Source: Clavelina lepadiformis
Lineage: Eukaryota > Chordata > Ascidiacea > Aplousobranchia > Clavelinidae
Direction: 5' to 3'
Assembly: GCF_947623445.1 (NCBI RefSeq)
Contig: NC_135242.1
Location: 19,158,001-19,222,000, forward strand
Length of the DNA stretch: 64,000 nt
The notes under the pieces are model-generated. The model was not told the origin of the DNA. It was given only the letters and a program-made list of their open reading frames with translations, and ran no database searches. Position 1 is the stretch's first letter, and each line of letters opens with the position of its first letter. Shown here piece after piece: positions 35,615 to 49,599 of this stretch. The position numbers were made by a program, and so were the translations under genes.

Positions 35615-38600
35615 TTATTGAAGAATAAAATCTTCAAGGGGATGCAATTCTGAAGCATTGTGCAGTGCTTCCACAGTTGCAGGTGTGGCTGTATGAAGAA
35701 AAAAATATGAAAAGTTAAGAATATAATTGGTAATTTCATAAAGAACATCATATCAATGCAGTTTTATTGCAACCTAATAGAGGTTTTAATGTAAAACAAA
35801 AGATACAATGCTCTAAATGAAGCAGCATTTAGATTAAACCCACGTAATGGAAAATAAGTTTTTAGTCCACGTTCTCGTTTCGATGCTTCAACCGCGAACT
35901 TAAGGGCATCAGCAACACAAATGGACATGCACATCGGTGGCTCTCCAGTTGCTTTAGATCGAAGAATTCCAAGAGGATTTGGCGAATTTTTTAATAGCTC
36001 AATATTCCACTCAATGGGAATATCCTATAGCAAAGCATGTTTACGATATGAAGAAAACATCATCTGATTTTAACTGGGCAAATTGCTATTATAGCAAGAT
36101 TCCAAAATTAACCTGATGGTAGTAAATCATAAATTTGAGGCAAATAACTACATAAAATATCACCATTAACAAATCACTTACACATAGAGTGGTAATAACC
36201 AATAACATCACATGATGCTATAAAAAAGATTCGCTATAAAGGTTATTTACCTTAGACGTAGGCGGCTTGTACTCCCAGGTACCATTTGTGACAAGTTGGC
36301 CAGAGCTTTCGTCATAAATCATCTGTTCACTTGTCCAAAAGCCAATTCCCATCACAAAAGCTCCTTCCACTTGCCCAATATCAACAGACGGATTCAAACT
36401 GCACACAAAACAGAAATTTTATTGCTATTGTGCAAAATATATGACTTCTCTCACACAATTACATTACATCAATTTTCACACACAATGCATTCTCTCACAC
36501 AAGTAATTACATCACACCACTAATTACACCAAAACAGATGCATGATGTCAAACAATAAAAACTAACAGATAGCAGCAACACATACCTTATTCCACAATCG
36601 AATACTGTGTCCACTTTCAAAATCTGATGCTCTCCTGTCAATACATCATATTCCACCTCAGCACAGGTCACTCCGTAGGAGGAGTAACTTCTTGATCCAA
36701 GCGTTGGGCTCCTATACCAAGTGATATGAGCATGAATGACCTCAATGTTAGCGCTAGTTAGTCTTTTATACAGTAATTGAGAACAAATTCACAATGGGAA
36801 ATAGATTTAGGTACAGACATCAGATATATCTCGTTTCATGATGACAACACAGGCAAACATAAAACATAGAAATATTGCTTTGAAACTTGTCAATAATCGA
36901 AATAAACACCCACATGTGTGACACTGTGAGATCTACATCTTCACTGTAGCACTTCGCTATTAAATTTTTCCACGTAACATCTTTCCCCATCTTTGCTCTG
37001 ATAGGTTCAATTCTAGAATTCAGAACCTCACAACATCCAAGAACAGACTGTGAAACATACACACAGCAATTTGGGATTTTATTATGCTACATTAAACATA
37101 TTTAATGAGGAGTTACTCAATAGTATGCATGCATCCAGATTACAACAAGCTAGCATAGTATCCAAAGCAGAATATTATTAAATCACCTTGCATGTCGCTT
37201 CACTGGTCATACTACCACCAGTAACCTGGCTGTTTGGGCCAGTCAATGTGCTCGCTCGTTGTACAGAAATTAAATCCATAGAAATTCCAAGCTTGTAAGC
37301 TGCCACTTGGGCAACCTGCAAAGAAAAACATTTCACATTTACCTTCAAGTACAACCTTCACATATGTTGCCTATTGAAAGAGCACCAAGGTATGCATCAA
37401 AACATGATTAAACAAATACTTTTCACAGATTACATGCCAATAGAAAACAGGCAAGAAATTCTGTATTGTTTTGATGTACCTTTGTGTTAATTCCCTGGCC
37501 ACATTCAATTCCACCATGAGATATAACCACAGAGCCGTCATTGGCATAAACAGCCATTAACACAGAGTACTTAGATGCACTCAAGTCCAATCTGGAATGT
37601 ATTACAAAACACAAGGCAAAAAATAAATACAAAGTGCTTAAAGCAGTAAGAATTCAACAAAAGTAAATACAGTACACTAAAACCTTAAGAACATAACTGT
37701 TACACAAGAATGTTATATAAAAAAATTTTCTTACTCAAATTTCATTGGACTTATGGCAATGCCTTTCTTTTTCCATTTATTTGTTTCATTGAATACCTCA
37801 ATGTCTTGTTGCCGCTTCCTCACATCGTATTTGTCCAATAAATCTAAAATTTATTTCAAAATCCATGTTTTTGTGCATGGTTGAACATTTCTTTAATAAC
37901 ATACCGAGATAAATGAGTACTGGAATTGTTTGGATTTGGGTAAATTTTACTTTGATAGATGTCTCTAATCTGGCAATACATAAGAACAGTTCCCTTCAGA
38001 TTGGTTTGTCCTTTCTTGTAGAGGTTGGCAAACTTCACATCAATGGCATCTTTTCCAAGGAAAGATGCAACATGTTCCATCATCAGATCTGCATGTGCAG
38101 TCATCTGCAAGCTTCCTATAGTTAAAAGAAAGTGCCAGTCAATTACTTAAAAATTATAATAATTTCTAATTAGCATATGATCCTATTTGACAAACTGTTA
38201 CAATAATCTCAAGTTGGGTTTTACGTGAACAAAAAGAGTTTATTTGTGGCACATAACAAAGCATCTAAAACAAACACAGTTGCACATCAATCAAAAGAAA
38301 TCTTACACATATCGGTGAGTTCAAAAAAACAGTTACCTGGCGCACGACACCAAGTAGTGGAGGGTATATTGGTCTTGCAAACGTAAGACTTATATCTTCG
38401 ATTGGGACAGTAATATGCTACAACACATTTTACCTATATAAGTAATGCTAACAATAGTACTGGTAAATACAATGTATTGCTCTTATTTGTTACTATATTT
38501 ATTTATAAGAAAGCTTTAAAGCAGGGTAGAAAACATGTATAAAATAAATCTTTTTAGCATAAATATTTTCACCACTGTCGGCATACAACTCCACAGTTGT

Positions 38601-41600
38601 TGGACCATCGACTTCAGCATCAAAAACAGAAGCTCCACTGTTTCCATATAACAGGCAATCTACTCCTTCCATTATTCCATTGTCATTAAACCCTAACAAA
38701 ATTTAGAGACAGATCTAAAGCACAGTATAAAATTTTTATTTTGAAAATGAAATCAATGCTCTTGAGCTGTCTTTAGTAGGCGGGTTAGAGCAGGGTTTCC
38801 AAAACTTTTTGGGCCACGAATCCTTATTTGTGAATCTGATATTTTTTGGAGCTCAGCCTTACGTCATGTCAAATTTTTCTGAGCAACCGGCACAGAAGGA
38901 AATGCAAAACAAAAAATAAATAACATCATGTTTATCACAAAAATTAACAACATCAATGGGATGGATGGGGGTTGCTTATACGATCGCAAAAGCTTACGAA
39001 ATCATTTCACTTACGAATCACTGCAGCAATTGTCTACTTTTAAATTTTTGTCATATCATCATGGAACCCAGTGGTCCGCAGACCCTAGTTTGGGAAACAC
39101 TGGGATAGCGAACTCTGTATACCACTTCCCTTTAACTATACAGTAATATCCCAGTTAAGCTTGCAACATTTGATTAAAAAAATATACATTCATTTACAGC
39201 AATTTTTTTGTACTTAGAGTAAATTCAACAAGTCAAGTTGTGACTAAAAAAAAGTTAAAGTTATACTATAATTCAGGATTTAAACATATGTAAAAGGACT
39301 ATATATCCCCCATTCAGTCAGATTGCTACAAATATGATTATATACAAATTGCGTTTGTTGCAGGCTACTTACAAAAAAAGTGAGTTGACTTAAGTTACAC
39401 AAACCAATCACTCGTAAATGGTTACTGATAAGCGCCTTCAGTTTTTCTGATATATACTTTACAGAATAATACACCTATATAGCTACTGTATTTACAAAAA
39501 CATCTTTACCAACTTTGCACAAACTGCTCAGAAAAAAGTTGCGAACTTAACCAGGATGTTATTGTTTTTTAACAATACAATAGATTACTTCATCTTACAT
39601 ATGCAAATGGAAAATAAATGTGCAAGGTAAAAAAAAAGATTTCTCAACGTTCAGTAAATGCATCAAAACCTAATTAACAAGCAAAATACTGTGCAGTAAT
39701 CACATCATCCCACCTAATCTGTACTTGATAGTGTAGGGAACGCGGGAACCAAATGTAGACATGCAAGTTTTAAGATCAGCATGAAATCGAACTGGTCTAC
39801 GTGTAACATATGAACCCAATGTAGCAGCTGCCGCCGCAATCAGCGAATTCGTGGCCTTTCCCCCATAAGCTCCACCAATTCTCTTCGTTGTGATCTCAAT
39901 TCTGAGTAAATATGTGACACAAGATATACTGAGACTTCTAATAGTCAGCTACCAAGGACTGCCATATTTCAAAGTATGAGGTATTGTTATAACAACACCT
40001 TCTAAAACGTATATATTCATGCAGAAGAATGTTACTTGTTCTGTGATACACCAAATGCATAAGATATGGCATTTTGGATAAAAATATGAGTTTGTGAGGC
40101 CGATTCCAACGTAAATCCTCCCTCCTCTGTGCATTCAGCCCGGCAAATTTGAGTTTCCATGTAGAAGTGATACTGTGATCCCATGTTAAACTCACCACTT
40201 ACCTAAACAAAGTGTTTATTGCAGTAAACAATAAAATCATGCTATAAATCACCGTTCCCACTTACACTGCACAAACAAAACTATATGAAGCACAGTTGCA
40301 TGATTTTAATTGCCTAACTTGAGTCTTTCATGAACTGCTTAACATAATTTAAAATGGTTTTCTTAGATACCACATGCTTGGCCTTCTTTAGGGCTTCATC
40401 TGGATTGCCCATTTCAACTGGTGGTACAACATCTGGATAAAAAGATGCCTGGGTAATTGCATCCTGTGTCGTCAGAATAGGTTTCTGAATGTTTTTGTAA
40501 GTAACTTTCACTGCCTTAGCAATCAGCACTGACTGCTCCCATGTTTCTGAAAAGTATAGTTTATGATGTAATGCTACACTATATCTTGGCAATATCTAAT
40601 ATATTATTTATGTATCTTTAATCTTTTAGTTGGACATGTTTCTGGATAACCTGCTATCACCAAAGCAACAGGTTGCCCAGCAAATTCGACATGACTTGAA
40701 GCTATGATGGGCTGTGATGTATCAAATGGATACAAATGAGTGTTTTGAACTTCAGATGGAAAATTGTCGCCTAAAAAGAGATGTAAAAAGATTTACAAGT
40801 TTTAAGTATTTTTACAAAGGCCCCGATACATTCTATACAAAACTAAGCTAATTGCTGTACCTGTGACGATAGCTACAAAGCCCGGCATTTGTTTGGCGAG
40901 GGAATCATCAATATTATCAATGTCTGCATTTGGCACTTCAGATAAAACAAAGGTACAGAATAGTTCATCATTGCTTGGCACGCGGTCGCTGATGTATTGG
41001 GCCTCACCAGATGCCTGTGATGTGATAAATAAAAAACTGAAAGATAGGTTGTAAAAAAATAGCAAGTTTTTTGAATCCCTTGGTGCATCATGTTGCCAAA
41101 CATTACCACATGCTGTAGTGTTTTTTTGTAGACACCTGTGTGTTATCTTAAAGCCACAATGATGAACTAATCAAGTTAACATTAAATACAAAATCCGCCA
41201 AAGATGTCACAATATTAAGAAGAAGACAATTTAAAACTATGACGTCAGTTTCACATTAAACCTGAAGGATTCCAGAAAGTTTTGGAACTTCTTTCGACAC
41301 TGGGTAAGTTGTTTCATCTGTTGTAAATGTCTGCGTTCCTTTCGAAACAGGTCGCACCAGGGGGTAAACTCCACTTTCTATACCAGTTCCAAGATTGCTT
41401 GGATTGCAAAGGGATAAATAGAACTGCAAAAAATTGAACTTTATCATGAGCGAAGATAAACTTAAATATTTATTGAAGCCTAAGTAAATAGAACAAAATT
41501 GATATAACAACATCAAAAGTCTAAGCCCAGCCATATCAGCAAACATTTTACTTTGTAAAACAAACCCAATGCCAGGTTATGTTTGTATTCCGAGGTCCCA

Positions 41601-44600
41601 GTTTGCTTGATTTGATCAGAAAGCAGGTTAAGTGCATCTGCAAAATAAAGAGTATTCAAGCACAAGAATGTTAACACAAGTCAAATATTTGGTTCATGTG
41701 ACTACAGCAGCAATGCATTATCAGCAGTGCAGTATATAACGTTTATGAGGCACTAAAAAATTTATCAGTATTTTGTGTAATTGGTTGCCTGTGCTGAAAG
41801 TTGCAAAGGTTACCCCTATGACAGGATTTAATGAGCCAATATAATACATGATAATTTTATTGACATTACCTTTGAGAGTTTCACTGACAATTGATTTCCC
41901 TTTCAGGAACTCTTCCGTTTTTACTGCCCTTGCAAATGTTGGGCTAATTCCACCAAATACTGCTGTAAACTGTAAAATTTGACTTTGATCTTCCGACAAC
42001 TCAGCAAAAAATGCAGCATTCACATATGCATGAGCATTCTGCAGAAATGTAATAAAATTTACATGAATAGACGTTCGATGCAGTGTTCGTGGGAATGGGG
42101 TTATCTGTCTATTGAAAAGAGGCACAATGTCAAATTACATTACGATTCACACAAAATACTTAACACAAAGTATTTCGCGTCATGCCATGCCTATTGTATG
42201 CTGCAATAAAAACTCTTTAAATTTTATCAACAAACCTGAGAACGTGGCATGACTTTGTATGTTTTCATTTTGAATTGCTTGCCAGTTAGTTTTGGAATGG
42301 TAATAGAAATAATCAACTGCCAAAAATATTAGATAAATAGAAATATGAAATAACATAAGTAATATATTAGTTATCTTAAGATACCTAGTATAATTCATAT
42401 AAAACTTTACACTGAAAAAGTTACTTAAAATGTCACAATCCAAGAATTAGATTTTATTCATGACAAAAGCTTCACAATTCATCTTTGAAATTTGATTCCT
42501 TATGCATATCTCAATTAACACACCCTCAAAAACAGATTTGCTGGAAAGTTCTTCGCAAAAAAATAAAATTGCGGAAGATAGTGAGTAAGTTTACTTTCTT
42601 ACGTCAGAACTCAAAGCAACACAAACCGTCACTAACAACCAATTTTTATGTTTGGCAATTTCTATGTTTGGTGAATGTACCAAAGATTGGTCAATGACCG
42701 TGCTTGACTCATGTGATAAACTTTTGAACTGGCATTATTAGGATACCTTATCCGTAAGATGAAGTAATGTTGAACCATCAGCTGCAAAAACAGTGTGGGT
42801 AGAATATTCATCCGCAACAATATCATAAACTTTAACTTGTGCCCTGGCCGCTTCCAACAAAACACAAACGTCTGAAGGAAATTCAGGGTGTTGACATTTC
42901 AAGGCAACATTACCAGCCCAAGATCCAGCCTACATATTATGTACAAAATATATGCTATGTTCACATGACATATTAATGATATGAGATAAAACTATAAACA
43001 TGAATTACAGACATACTATATGCAAATTATGTATATTATCAGTACAAAACTGTTTGACAGCAGATAGTCCAGTAACTGCATCAACTATTTGATTAATTCC
43101 ATTCATTCAGATTTCATAGTTTATTTGCACTAAATGACAATAATTCATAATAAAAGTTTGTATGATCAAACAATGCCTCACATTTCTCACAGGAACACTG
43201 GCTACTTTCTTCAAATGCTTTGCTATTGGTTCAAAGGTCACTGATTCTGAGGATCGTTTTGTCAATGTTTTCAAAATTTCATTCAAGGTGACTGCAGCAC
43301 CAAAATCGATGCTGTCACCATGGTTGTCAATACTTCGAAGAACCGGCATTTGCCCAATGTCAATCATAAAGGCATATGATGATGTCAGTTTGTATACTCC
43401 TGACAAAATAGAAGACATCTTTTGTAATAAAAATTTAGATGATGGACTCTAAATCGTAGGACACAGCACATCTATAAAAGTTTGAAATATATATTGCATA
43501 ATGATTTCGATTCAATAGCAAAAAAAAAAACGATACAAAACTAGCATTAATGTATGGACCTGAGCCAGTATTCCCGGATATAAATCGCCAGGATCGTTTC
43601 TCCAAAATCAACTCCTGCAGGAATGATTTCAATTCTGAAATAGATGATGGTCGAATCCAAGTAGTAGAATCCCCTGCAATCTGAATTGGACGCAGGTCAC
43701 CTAATCTCATTTTCTGCTTCTTTGCACACTCAGTTGTGGTTAAATCCTTTCAAAAATAATTGGTAATATGAAAGTTTCCAAAAAATTTATTCTCGGCCGA
43801 CAAAATTTCAAAATAAATATTATACGCAATATAATGTACATCCGAGACCTCTATATCTTGACATTTATCTTTTAATGATGAATCTGCATCACAAGCAAAG
43901 CATTTCATTGCATCAAGTATTGAACGATATCCTGTACATCGGCAAATATGACCATCAAAATTATCTTCAATAGTTTGTTGATTTGGGGATTCCTCCTCTT
44001 CCAGCAAGCTTTATAAAAACATTTTACTGTGACTTATTAAGAGCTCAATTAACATTCTATTAAACAAAACAACAACATGTGACACACTAACTTATGACAA
44101 GCAAAAATAGGAAATTAAGGATCCAGTCTAGTAGGATCAGTAAAAATCTACAACATAAAGCTCTAAGCAGATATATAAATATTACCTATGCATTGACATC
44201 ACGAAACCAGGGGTGCAATAACCACACTGACTTGCACCAAACTCAGCAACCCGAGACTGAATTTTATTAAAACCTTTTCTTTGTGATCCGATGCCTTCAA
44301 CAGTGGTAATATGGCACCCATCCACTGAACACAAGGGCAGCAAGCACTGTCACAACATGTTCAAATAAGAAATCTTCCAAGCAAAATGAATTTAAAAAAG
44401 ATACAGTAAACTTCAAAGTTAATTACATTGCACACTTACAGAGTTAACTGCTTTAACTGATTCCACTGGACGTTGGAGTGCGACAACGCAACATCCACAG
44501 CCTCCTTCTCCACACATAATCTTGGTGCCAGTTAAACCTGGCTGTGAACGAAGCCATGAATTGAAACTGGAACTTGGATTTGGATTACTGACAAAATATT

Positions 44601-44643
44601 CCTTTTGATTCACAAAAAAGGAAATTGCATTATTGCTAGTCAT
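35615..44643 (-). CDS. Aldehyde oxidase/xanthine dehydrogenase family molybdo-flavoenzyme, gene B (26 exons, 1278 aa)
   Basis: Exons: 44440-44643, 44186-44346, 43849-44008, 43560-43746, 43182-43399, 42747-42929, 42236-42316, 41870-42038, 41552-41637, 41262-41423, 40861-41014, 40651-40770, 40371-40546, 40036-40202, 39714-39901, 38573-38692, 38337-38417, 37951-38115, 37735-37843, 37480-37591, 37187-37315, 36914-37047, 36586-36753, 36251-36398, 35844-36024, 35615-35688. Every exon length equals that of gene A, and I found no break. The protein is near-identical to A, with the same iron-sulfur, FAD and Mo-pterin motifs, catalytic Glu in GEPP, and Ala/Thr/Pro at the three bovine XDH specificity positions. 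Differences cluster at the exon 19/20 join ([11 protein letters not shown] against KYKLDLGLFKY), next to the substrate-channel region around bovine F1009/T1010. The start codon context (AACTATGAC) is weaker than in A, and the conserved upstream block is displaced by 3.1 kb, so expression may differ. Confidence 0.93.
38791..39102. mobile_element. hAT-type MITE in intron 15 of gene B
   Basis: Orthologous to the MITE at 17933-18206 in gene A: same ends (CAGGGTTTCC, GGGAAACACTG), same intron position, with a short extra internal stretch (gtttatcacaaaaattaacaa). Shared presence shows it predates the duplication. Confidence 0.85.
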
Positions 44644-45890
44644 AGTTAAACATAAGCATTTACGCCAATGCTGCAAAAAATAAAAGCGATTAACATTGGT
44701 TGCCTATTTACACGACTGGAAAGCAAGGCAGTTTTTGACAAAATATCGTGCATGCAAAGATGCAAAGTTCGGCACGCATTGAAAGCTTAATTCTTTGTTT
44801 ATTTCTTATAAATTTGCATTCAAACAGCTATGGCCTATTAAGTTCCACTTTCAACTATAGCCTATTAAGTCGTTACAAACCTTACAAAACGTTACAAACC
44901 TGCATACAGTAGCTTAAATAAGTCTGTCTATTTAGTCTAGTAGATTAGTTTTGTAGGTCTATAGGCCAGTTAGAAACATCTTTCAAGTGATGTACACATG
45001 ATATCGTACACTAGCCAAGATATTTGTACTGTATAGCCTAGTCCCTTTCTCGGTTACCGCTGCCATTTATTTGAGTGAAAAGATCTTTTCAATCAATAGG
45101 GTTGAGTAGCCAGCGTACAAAAAATCACTCAATCTTGCTGATTCAACCCCAAACAAAACAACTTATACTCAACGTACAACAACAAAATTTATACCATCGC
45201 ATGCAGAATTTCATCTTACGTAACTAACTTTTGTGAGTACTTTTGTAAACTGCGTCATATACGCATAACATTTTCAAGTAATTCTAACTTTTTTGCAGTG
45301 TACTCAGTTTCTTCTCGAATGGAGCCGGTCAACAAAATTACTGCCAGTGAACAAAAACAAAATTTTTCAGTTTCATATGTACTCATGCTGAATTTGCTAT
45401 TTTCTGATTGGTAATTTTTTAAATATGGATATCAGATGTTTTCAATATTAAATTTTTGAATAATTTTTTATTAATAAATTTAGCTTTATTTTGCAAAACC
45501 TTTCTTCAAACATCACCAGAAAATATCAGGTAAACTAAAAAATTAATTTTGTCATGCAGTGGTTGAAGATTCTGTTTACGATATTGCATAATAAACGCGA
45601 AAACAATTAGTATAACGGGAAGTTGCGGGATACTTTAAATAAGCCAAACAAATTAATCATGTCTAGGCTACATTGAATTGGAAATAATTAAAAACCGAGC
45701 ATGCTTTCTCTGCCTGTTTCTGTACCGATAACTAAGCTATACTCCAAATGGAAAGATTCTTGTCTCGACATCGGCATATCGTCTCAGTGCAAAGGTAAAT
45801 AAGAGCAGTGAGGTAAAAGAGCGGTGCTTCTTAAATATTTTATTTTAATATGTTTCTGTAATTTTAGTCATGGATGGGATATAGAAATAC
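44644..45890. other. Upstream DNA of gene B, start of the 3.1-kb block absent from copy 1
   Basis: Up to about 44738 this follows gene A's upstream sequence; after tttttgaca the copies part, and homology resumes at about 47835. The 44739-45890 part has no transposon ends or coding sequence that I can recognise. Confidence 0.5.
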
Positions 45891-46306
45891 TAGGGATGGG
45901 CCGATACGAACCCAAACCCGAATAGATTCGCCGAATATCGCCTTTATGGAAGATTCGGGCGAACACGAATACCAACAATGACGAACCCGAATACAATATT
46001 ACTGATAAATATACTGATTTTTATTAAAAATGATGATCTAGTTTCCCTACAAAGCTAAACTAGAATCAGCATTACTTACAATGAAGGTCGTTTTCCTAAC
46101 GAATTTGCTTTTTCAATCATTTTTTAAACACTATTTTTCAAAAGAAAGCGATTTGTTTTTCGATTATATCATGTTACAAGCAAGACTTGACAACTTTTGG
46201 ATGAAATTTTATTGCTTGGTTCTAATACGAATAGATTCGGGATTCGTTCGTGTCGACCTTCATGATATTCGAATACTCGAATAATCTTCCTCACGGCACA
46301 TCCCTA
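45891..46306. mobile_element. hAT-type MITE upstream of gene B
   Basis: Ends TAGGGATGGGCCG and CGGCACATCCCTA, with flanking 8-mers agaaatac (45883-45890) and ataaatac (46307-46314) matching at 7 of 8. The interior has inverted GAATAGATTCG motifs. The frame at 46081-46284 is accidental. Confidence 0.82.
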
Positions 46307-46659
46307 ATAAATACCTTTTTAATGTATCCAGTGTCGTAGCCTACTTTTCCATAGACATCGAGTAACGTTAATTTAATTAGCAGAGAAAATTAGTTAAAAA
46401 AAAGCTTACAGAAAAGTTACCTCCACAAACATTTCAAGAAACATAAAGGAGTTAATGCAAAAGTGTACATAAAAAGGGCACTCGATTCTTTCGTGAGATA
46501 CTACAGTTTTTGTGCTGGACAACAAAACAACCTTGAAATTTGGTCTACAGTTAGAAGAAGAATCTTGCTTACTACCTGCAAAAACTCCATTAAATTGGAA
46601 CAAAGTTTAATATTAAAAAAGTGATTTTTTGGTAAAAATCTGACACTGGTTACTTTCGT

Positions 46660-46800
46660 AGACTAGCTACTCGATTCCACTCAACAATGGAAATTGTCCA
46701 CCCACTTTGATTTGTTTTAATTAAAAAACGTTCTGGGCATTGTATTGTAAAGATTTCGCTCAGTTGAGTAGGATATAAATTCCTTTATGCAATAAAAAAA
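46660..46800. repeat. Inverted partial copy of the upstream block of gene B
   Basis: Read on the minus strand this segment (aaaggaatttat..., gagcgaaatctttacaata, aatgcccagaac, atcaaagtgggt) matches 47800-47925 and 23797-23890. It forms an inverted-repeat pair with the block at 47.8 kb, with a solo LTR between the arms. Confidence 0.75.
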
Positions 46801-46926
46801 TTTTGGAAAACGTGTTGCGTCCTATTTATTGTTTTACAGTGGTTTGACTCCTACGAACTGGACTAGTTTATTATGACGTCTAGATAAGTGGTCAGCGAAA
46901 CACGTGACATAAAATCTGTAAGAGTT

Positions 46927-47540
46927 TGCAGAGGACTGCACTGTTTATCTTATGATATTCGGACTTAATTTACCTGCCGAATTAATGATCTGACTCCGTG
47001 GTTGCGTGCGGTCAGAATTCTCTAACCTAACGTGTACTAGCCGAAAGCTCTTACGATTAACAGATACAGTTTATCAGAAACAATCCTTTATTGTAGGAAC
47101 TGTACAGGTTCCGATTATTACACAATCACAACTTAGCATTCACCATTTAAAACAAGTCTAGCAGATTACAATTAACACGACTAACGTAATACGTTCGTAC
47201 GATTCAGTATCTCTGCGTCTGCGCGCTTATTCGTGCATCAGCTCGAGTTTATAAAGCGGAGCGATGTGAACGGAAACACAATATACACAAATATTTCAGA
47301 ATGCGCGAACGATAAAATAAACGTTGGGCAATGGGGATTATTTACAGTTAAAACTCGGATGTTATGAAATCACCTGGTAACGTACTAAACGGCGCTTTCA
47401 CATAAAGTTATTTAGCGAAAGTTTCCAAATATTAAGTGACAACTGCAGTTTCATCAACAAACAACATTTCAATAAACAACTGGCGAATACTTTCCCACGA
47501 ATGATATATTGGTATTGGAAGTGGCTCCCAGGCCACTACA
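46927..47540 (-). mobile_element. Solo LTR of an LTR retrotransposon
   Basis: Minus-strand TG...CA element of 614 bp of the same family as 33068-33702, flanked by a 4-bp duplication agtt (46923-46926 and 47541-47544). No internal retroelement sequence is present. The two solo LTRs are clearly alike but visibly diverged, so they are not a very recent pair. Confidence 0.9.
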
Positions 47541-47834
47541 AGTTTGTGTGCTATCTGCGGTGCCGTTGCATAACACAGGCTAATTTTTTTTCGCATATCA
47601 AGCAAATTTTTAAATAATCAACTAGAAGTAAATACAAACCGAATTACTACATTCAAATGCGCCGCAGATAACATGTCAACTTGTACACATTTTACGCAGC
47701 ATCCCACACTGACCACGTAATGTGAATTGGTATTGAATAAGTTCAGCGCATAGGATTCAAACTGCTGTAAAATCAGAACTAGGCAACATATTTTCAAAAC
47801 TTTTGTTTAACTCGTAAAGGAATTTATTCGATTC

Positions 47835-47975
47835 ACCTGAGCAAAATCTTTACAATCCAATGCCTAGAACGATTGTAATTTAAATAAAAATCTAAGTGGG
47901 TCGAAAATTTCTATTGTTAAGTATATAGATAGTCGAAAAAACCTTTCCACCGAGACAGTAACTCCGAAAGGGTCT
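47835..47975 (-). promoter_or_regulatory. Conserved upstream block, copy 2
   Basis: Counterpart of 23797-23938, now 3.2 kb upstream of the gene B start codon. If it is promoter or 5' UTR, gene B either uses a long 5' intron or has a new promoter. The role is inferred only from position and conservation. Confidence 0.35.
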
Positions 47976-48664
47976 ATTGCCTGCATCGAAAGTTAGTGAC
48001 ATCTCCACAACAAATTTAAATGCACTAGCCAATTCAATAATAATCAAACATTCTCATTAAAGCCAAGACTCTTAAAGATTTCCTTCCATGACAACCAACA
48101 GTTGACGCTGTGAAGGTTTCCTACTTTGTTCACTTCAACAGTGGAATTCTACTCTTTCAAATTAGTTACATTTTTTCTTTCTTGGTTTGGAGTGTTGGGC
48201 GCTCAAGCCGGCTCAGATGACTAAAACATGACTAAAGTGACTGATAAAACTGTTTTTAATTAACACGTATTTTAAATGGCAATAGTTTTATTTTTTTTCC
48301 ATCTTATCACGAATTAATAAGGTGCGTAACAAATCATAAACAAGCGAATTGTACCATAGTGCACTAAAACATATGTTATGTTATTTTAAAACATATGTTT
48401 TAGTGATTATAAGAAAAAACTTCTTAGTTTTAATTAAGGGGCTTCCCCGACATAAATACCAAAAAATCGCTGCTTATAAGTTTGTTTTTCACATTAGCTA
48501 GTGTCCATCAAACCAGAAAGCTAGAAGCATGCTGCATATCAGAAAACACATGATCGAAGCAAGATATAACAATAATTCATGCATATCCTGGGTTACCAAG
48601 CACTGTATATATTTTATTGATGTTTAAATTGCCTTGGATCACGACTCCGACTTCAGTTCACTTA
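47976..48664. other. Gene-free DNA before the Harbinger element
   Basis: 47976-48237 has no counterpart in copy 1, where the minisatellite lies. From 48238 the sequence matches 27603 onward. No genes are seen. Confidence 0.5.
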
Positions 48665-49271
48665 GGGTGGGATGCACCACTGCAGATCATCTTGATCAAG
48701 GATTAACGCTACAACTGTGATCACATGATTTAGGTTTTAAGGGGACCCTTAGTTGCCATGCACCAAACACGATCTCGTGATGATCAATTGATCGACGCAT
48801 GATCTCGATCAACGCTAAAAGCGTAATGATTTGGAACCGAGAACCATGTTTATACATATCTTGGGTATGTCCACAATGACTAAAGGGTGAAAAATATGAG
48901 CTAGGCTTGGGTTTATATGTTGAAGAACTACTGTATACTACTGTGGTATGCTTTAACTAACCGTAATTACGCTAATGTTTGTCGACTGCGTGATCGTAAT
49001 GACTAATGAGCGGAAAGGTATCTGTACTACTCTGCAAGAAGTTCTATGATATGCAGACTGAATGACATCCCATTGTTCAAGACAGCATAAGGTAATACAG
49101 AGAGAGATAGGCCAAGCACTTTCTGACAGATTTATAAGCAATGGGCATCATTAGTTTGTTGATTGGCATTAGGCATCATTAGCCTGGGTATCTATCTGTT
49201 TATGAGATCCTAGATATAGCCCTATCAGGGATGTATCAGCCAAACTTGGGCTTTGGTATCATAAATAGATT

Positions 49272-49463
49272 GCTTGTGCAGAAGTTGTACATCCATGTAA
49301 GCGTGCAAAGTTGAGTAGCGATAGCCACAACAAAACTGTTTCTCTGAATGACATCAACAACATGAAAATGGAGTTAATGGCAAATGAGTTGAGACAGAAG
49401 AGGCAAGAACATGAGCTCAAAATGGAAATTTTACAGATGAACAAATATAAAAGTGAAAGCTAA
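49272..49463 (+). pseudogene. C-terminal piece of the accessory (Myb-like) Harbinger protein
   Basis: An open frame without its own start reads HPCKRAKLSSDSHNKTVSL and then a charged helical stretch (MKMELMANELRQKRQEHELK) ending at TAA 49461-49463. Such a coiled-coil tail is typical of the DNA-binding partner protein of Harbinger elements. I could not find the Myb/SANT part upstream, so it is partial or decayed. Confidence 0.45.
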
Positions 49464-49599
49464 TCAGCTAGCATTTAATGGTGTGGTGAAGTCAAGTTGT
49501 ATCTGATATTGTCAGTAACATGATATTTTGTTTTCATTTTTGAAAGTTGCATTATACGACTTTCATTTTTAATGAGCTGTTGATTCTGTGAATTAAGAT

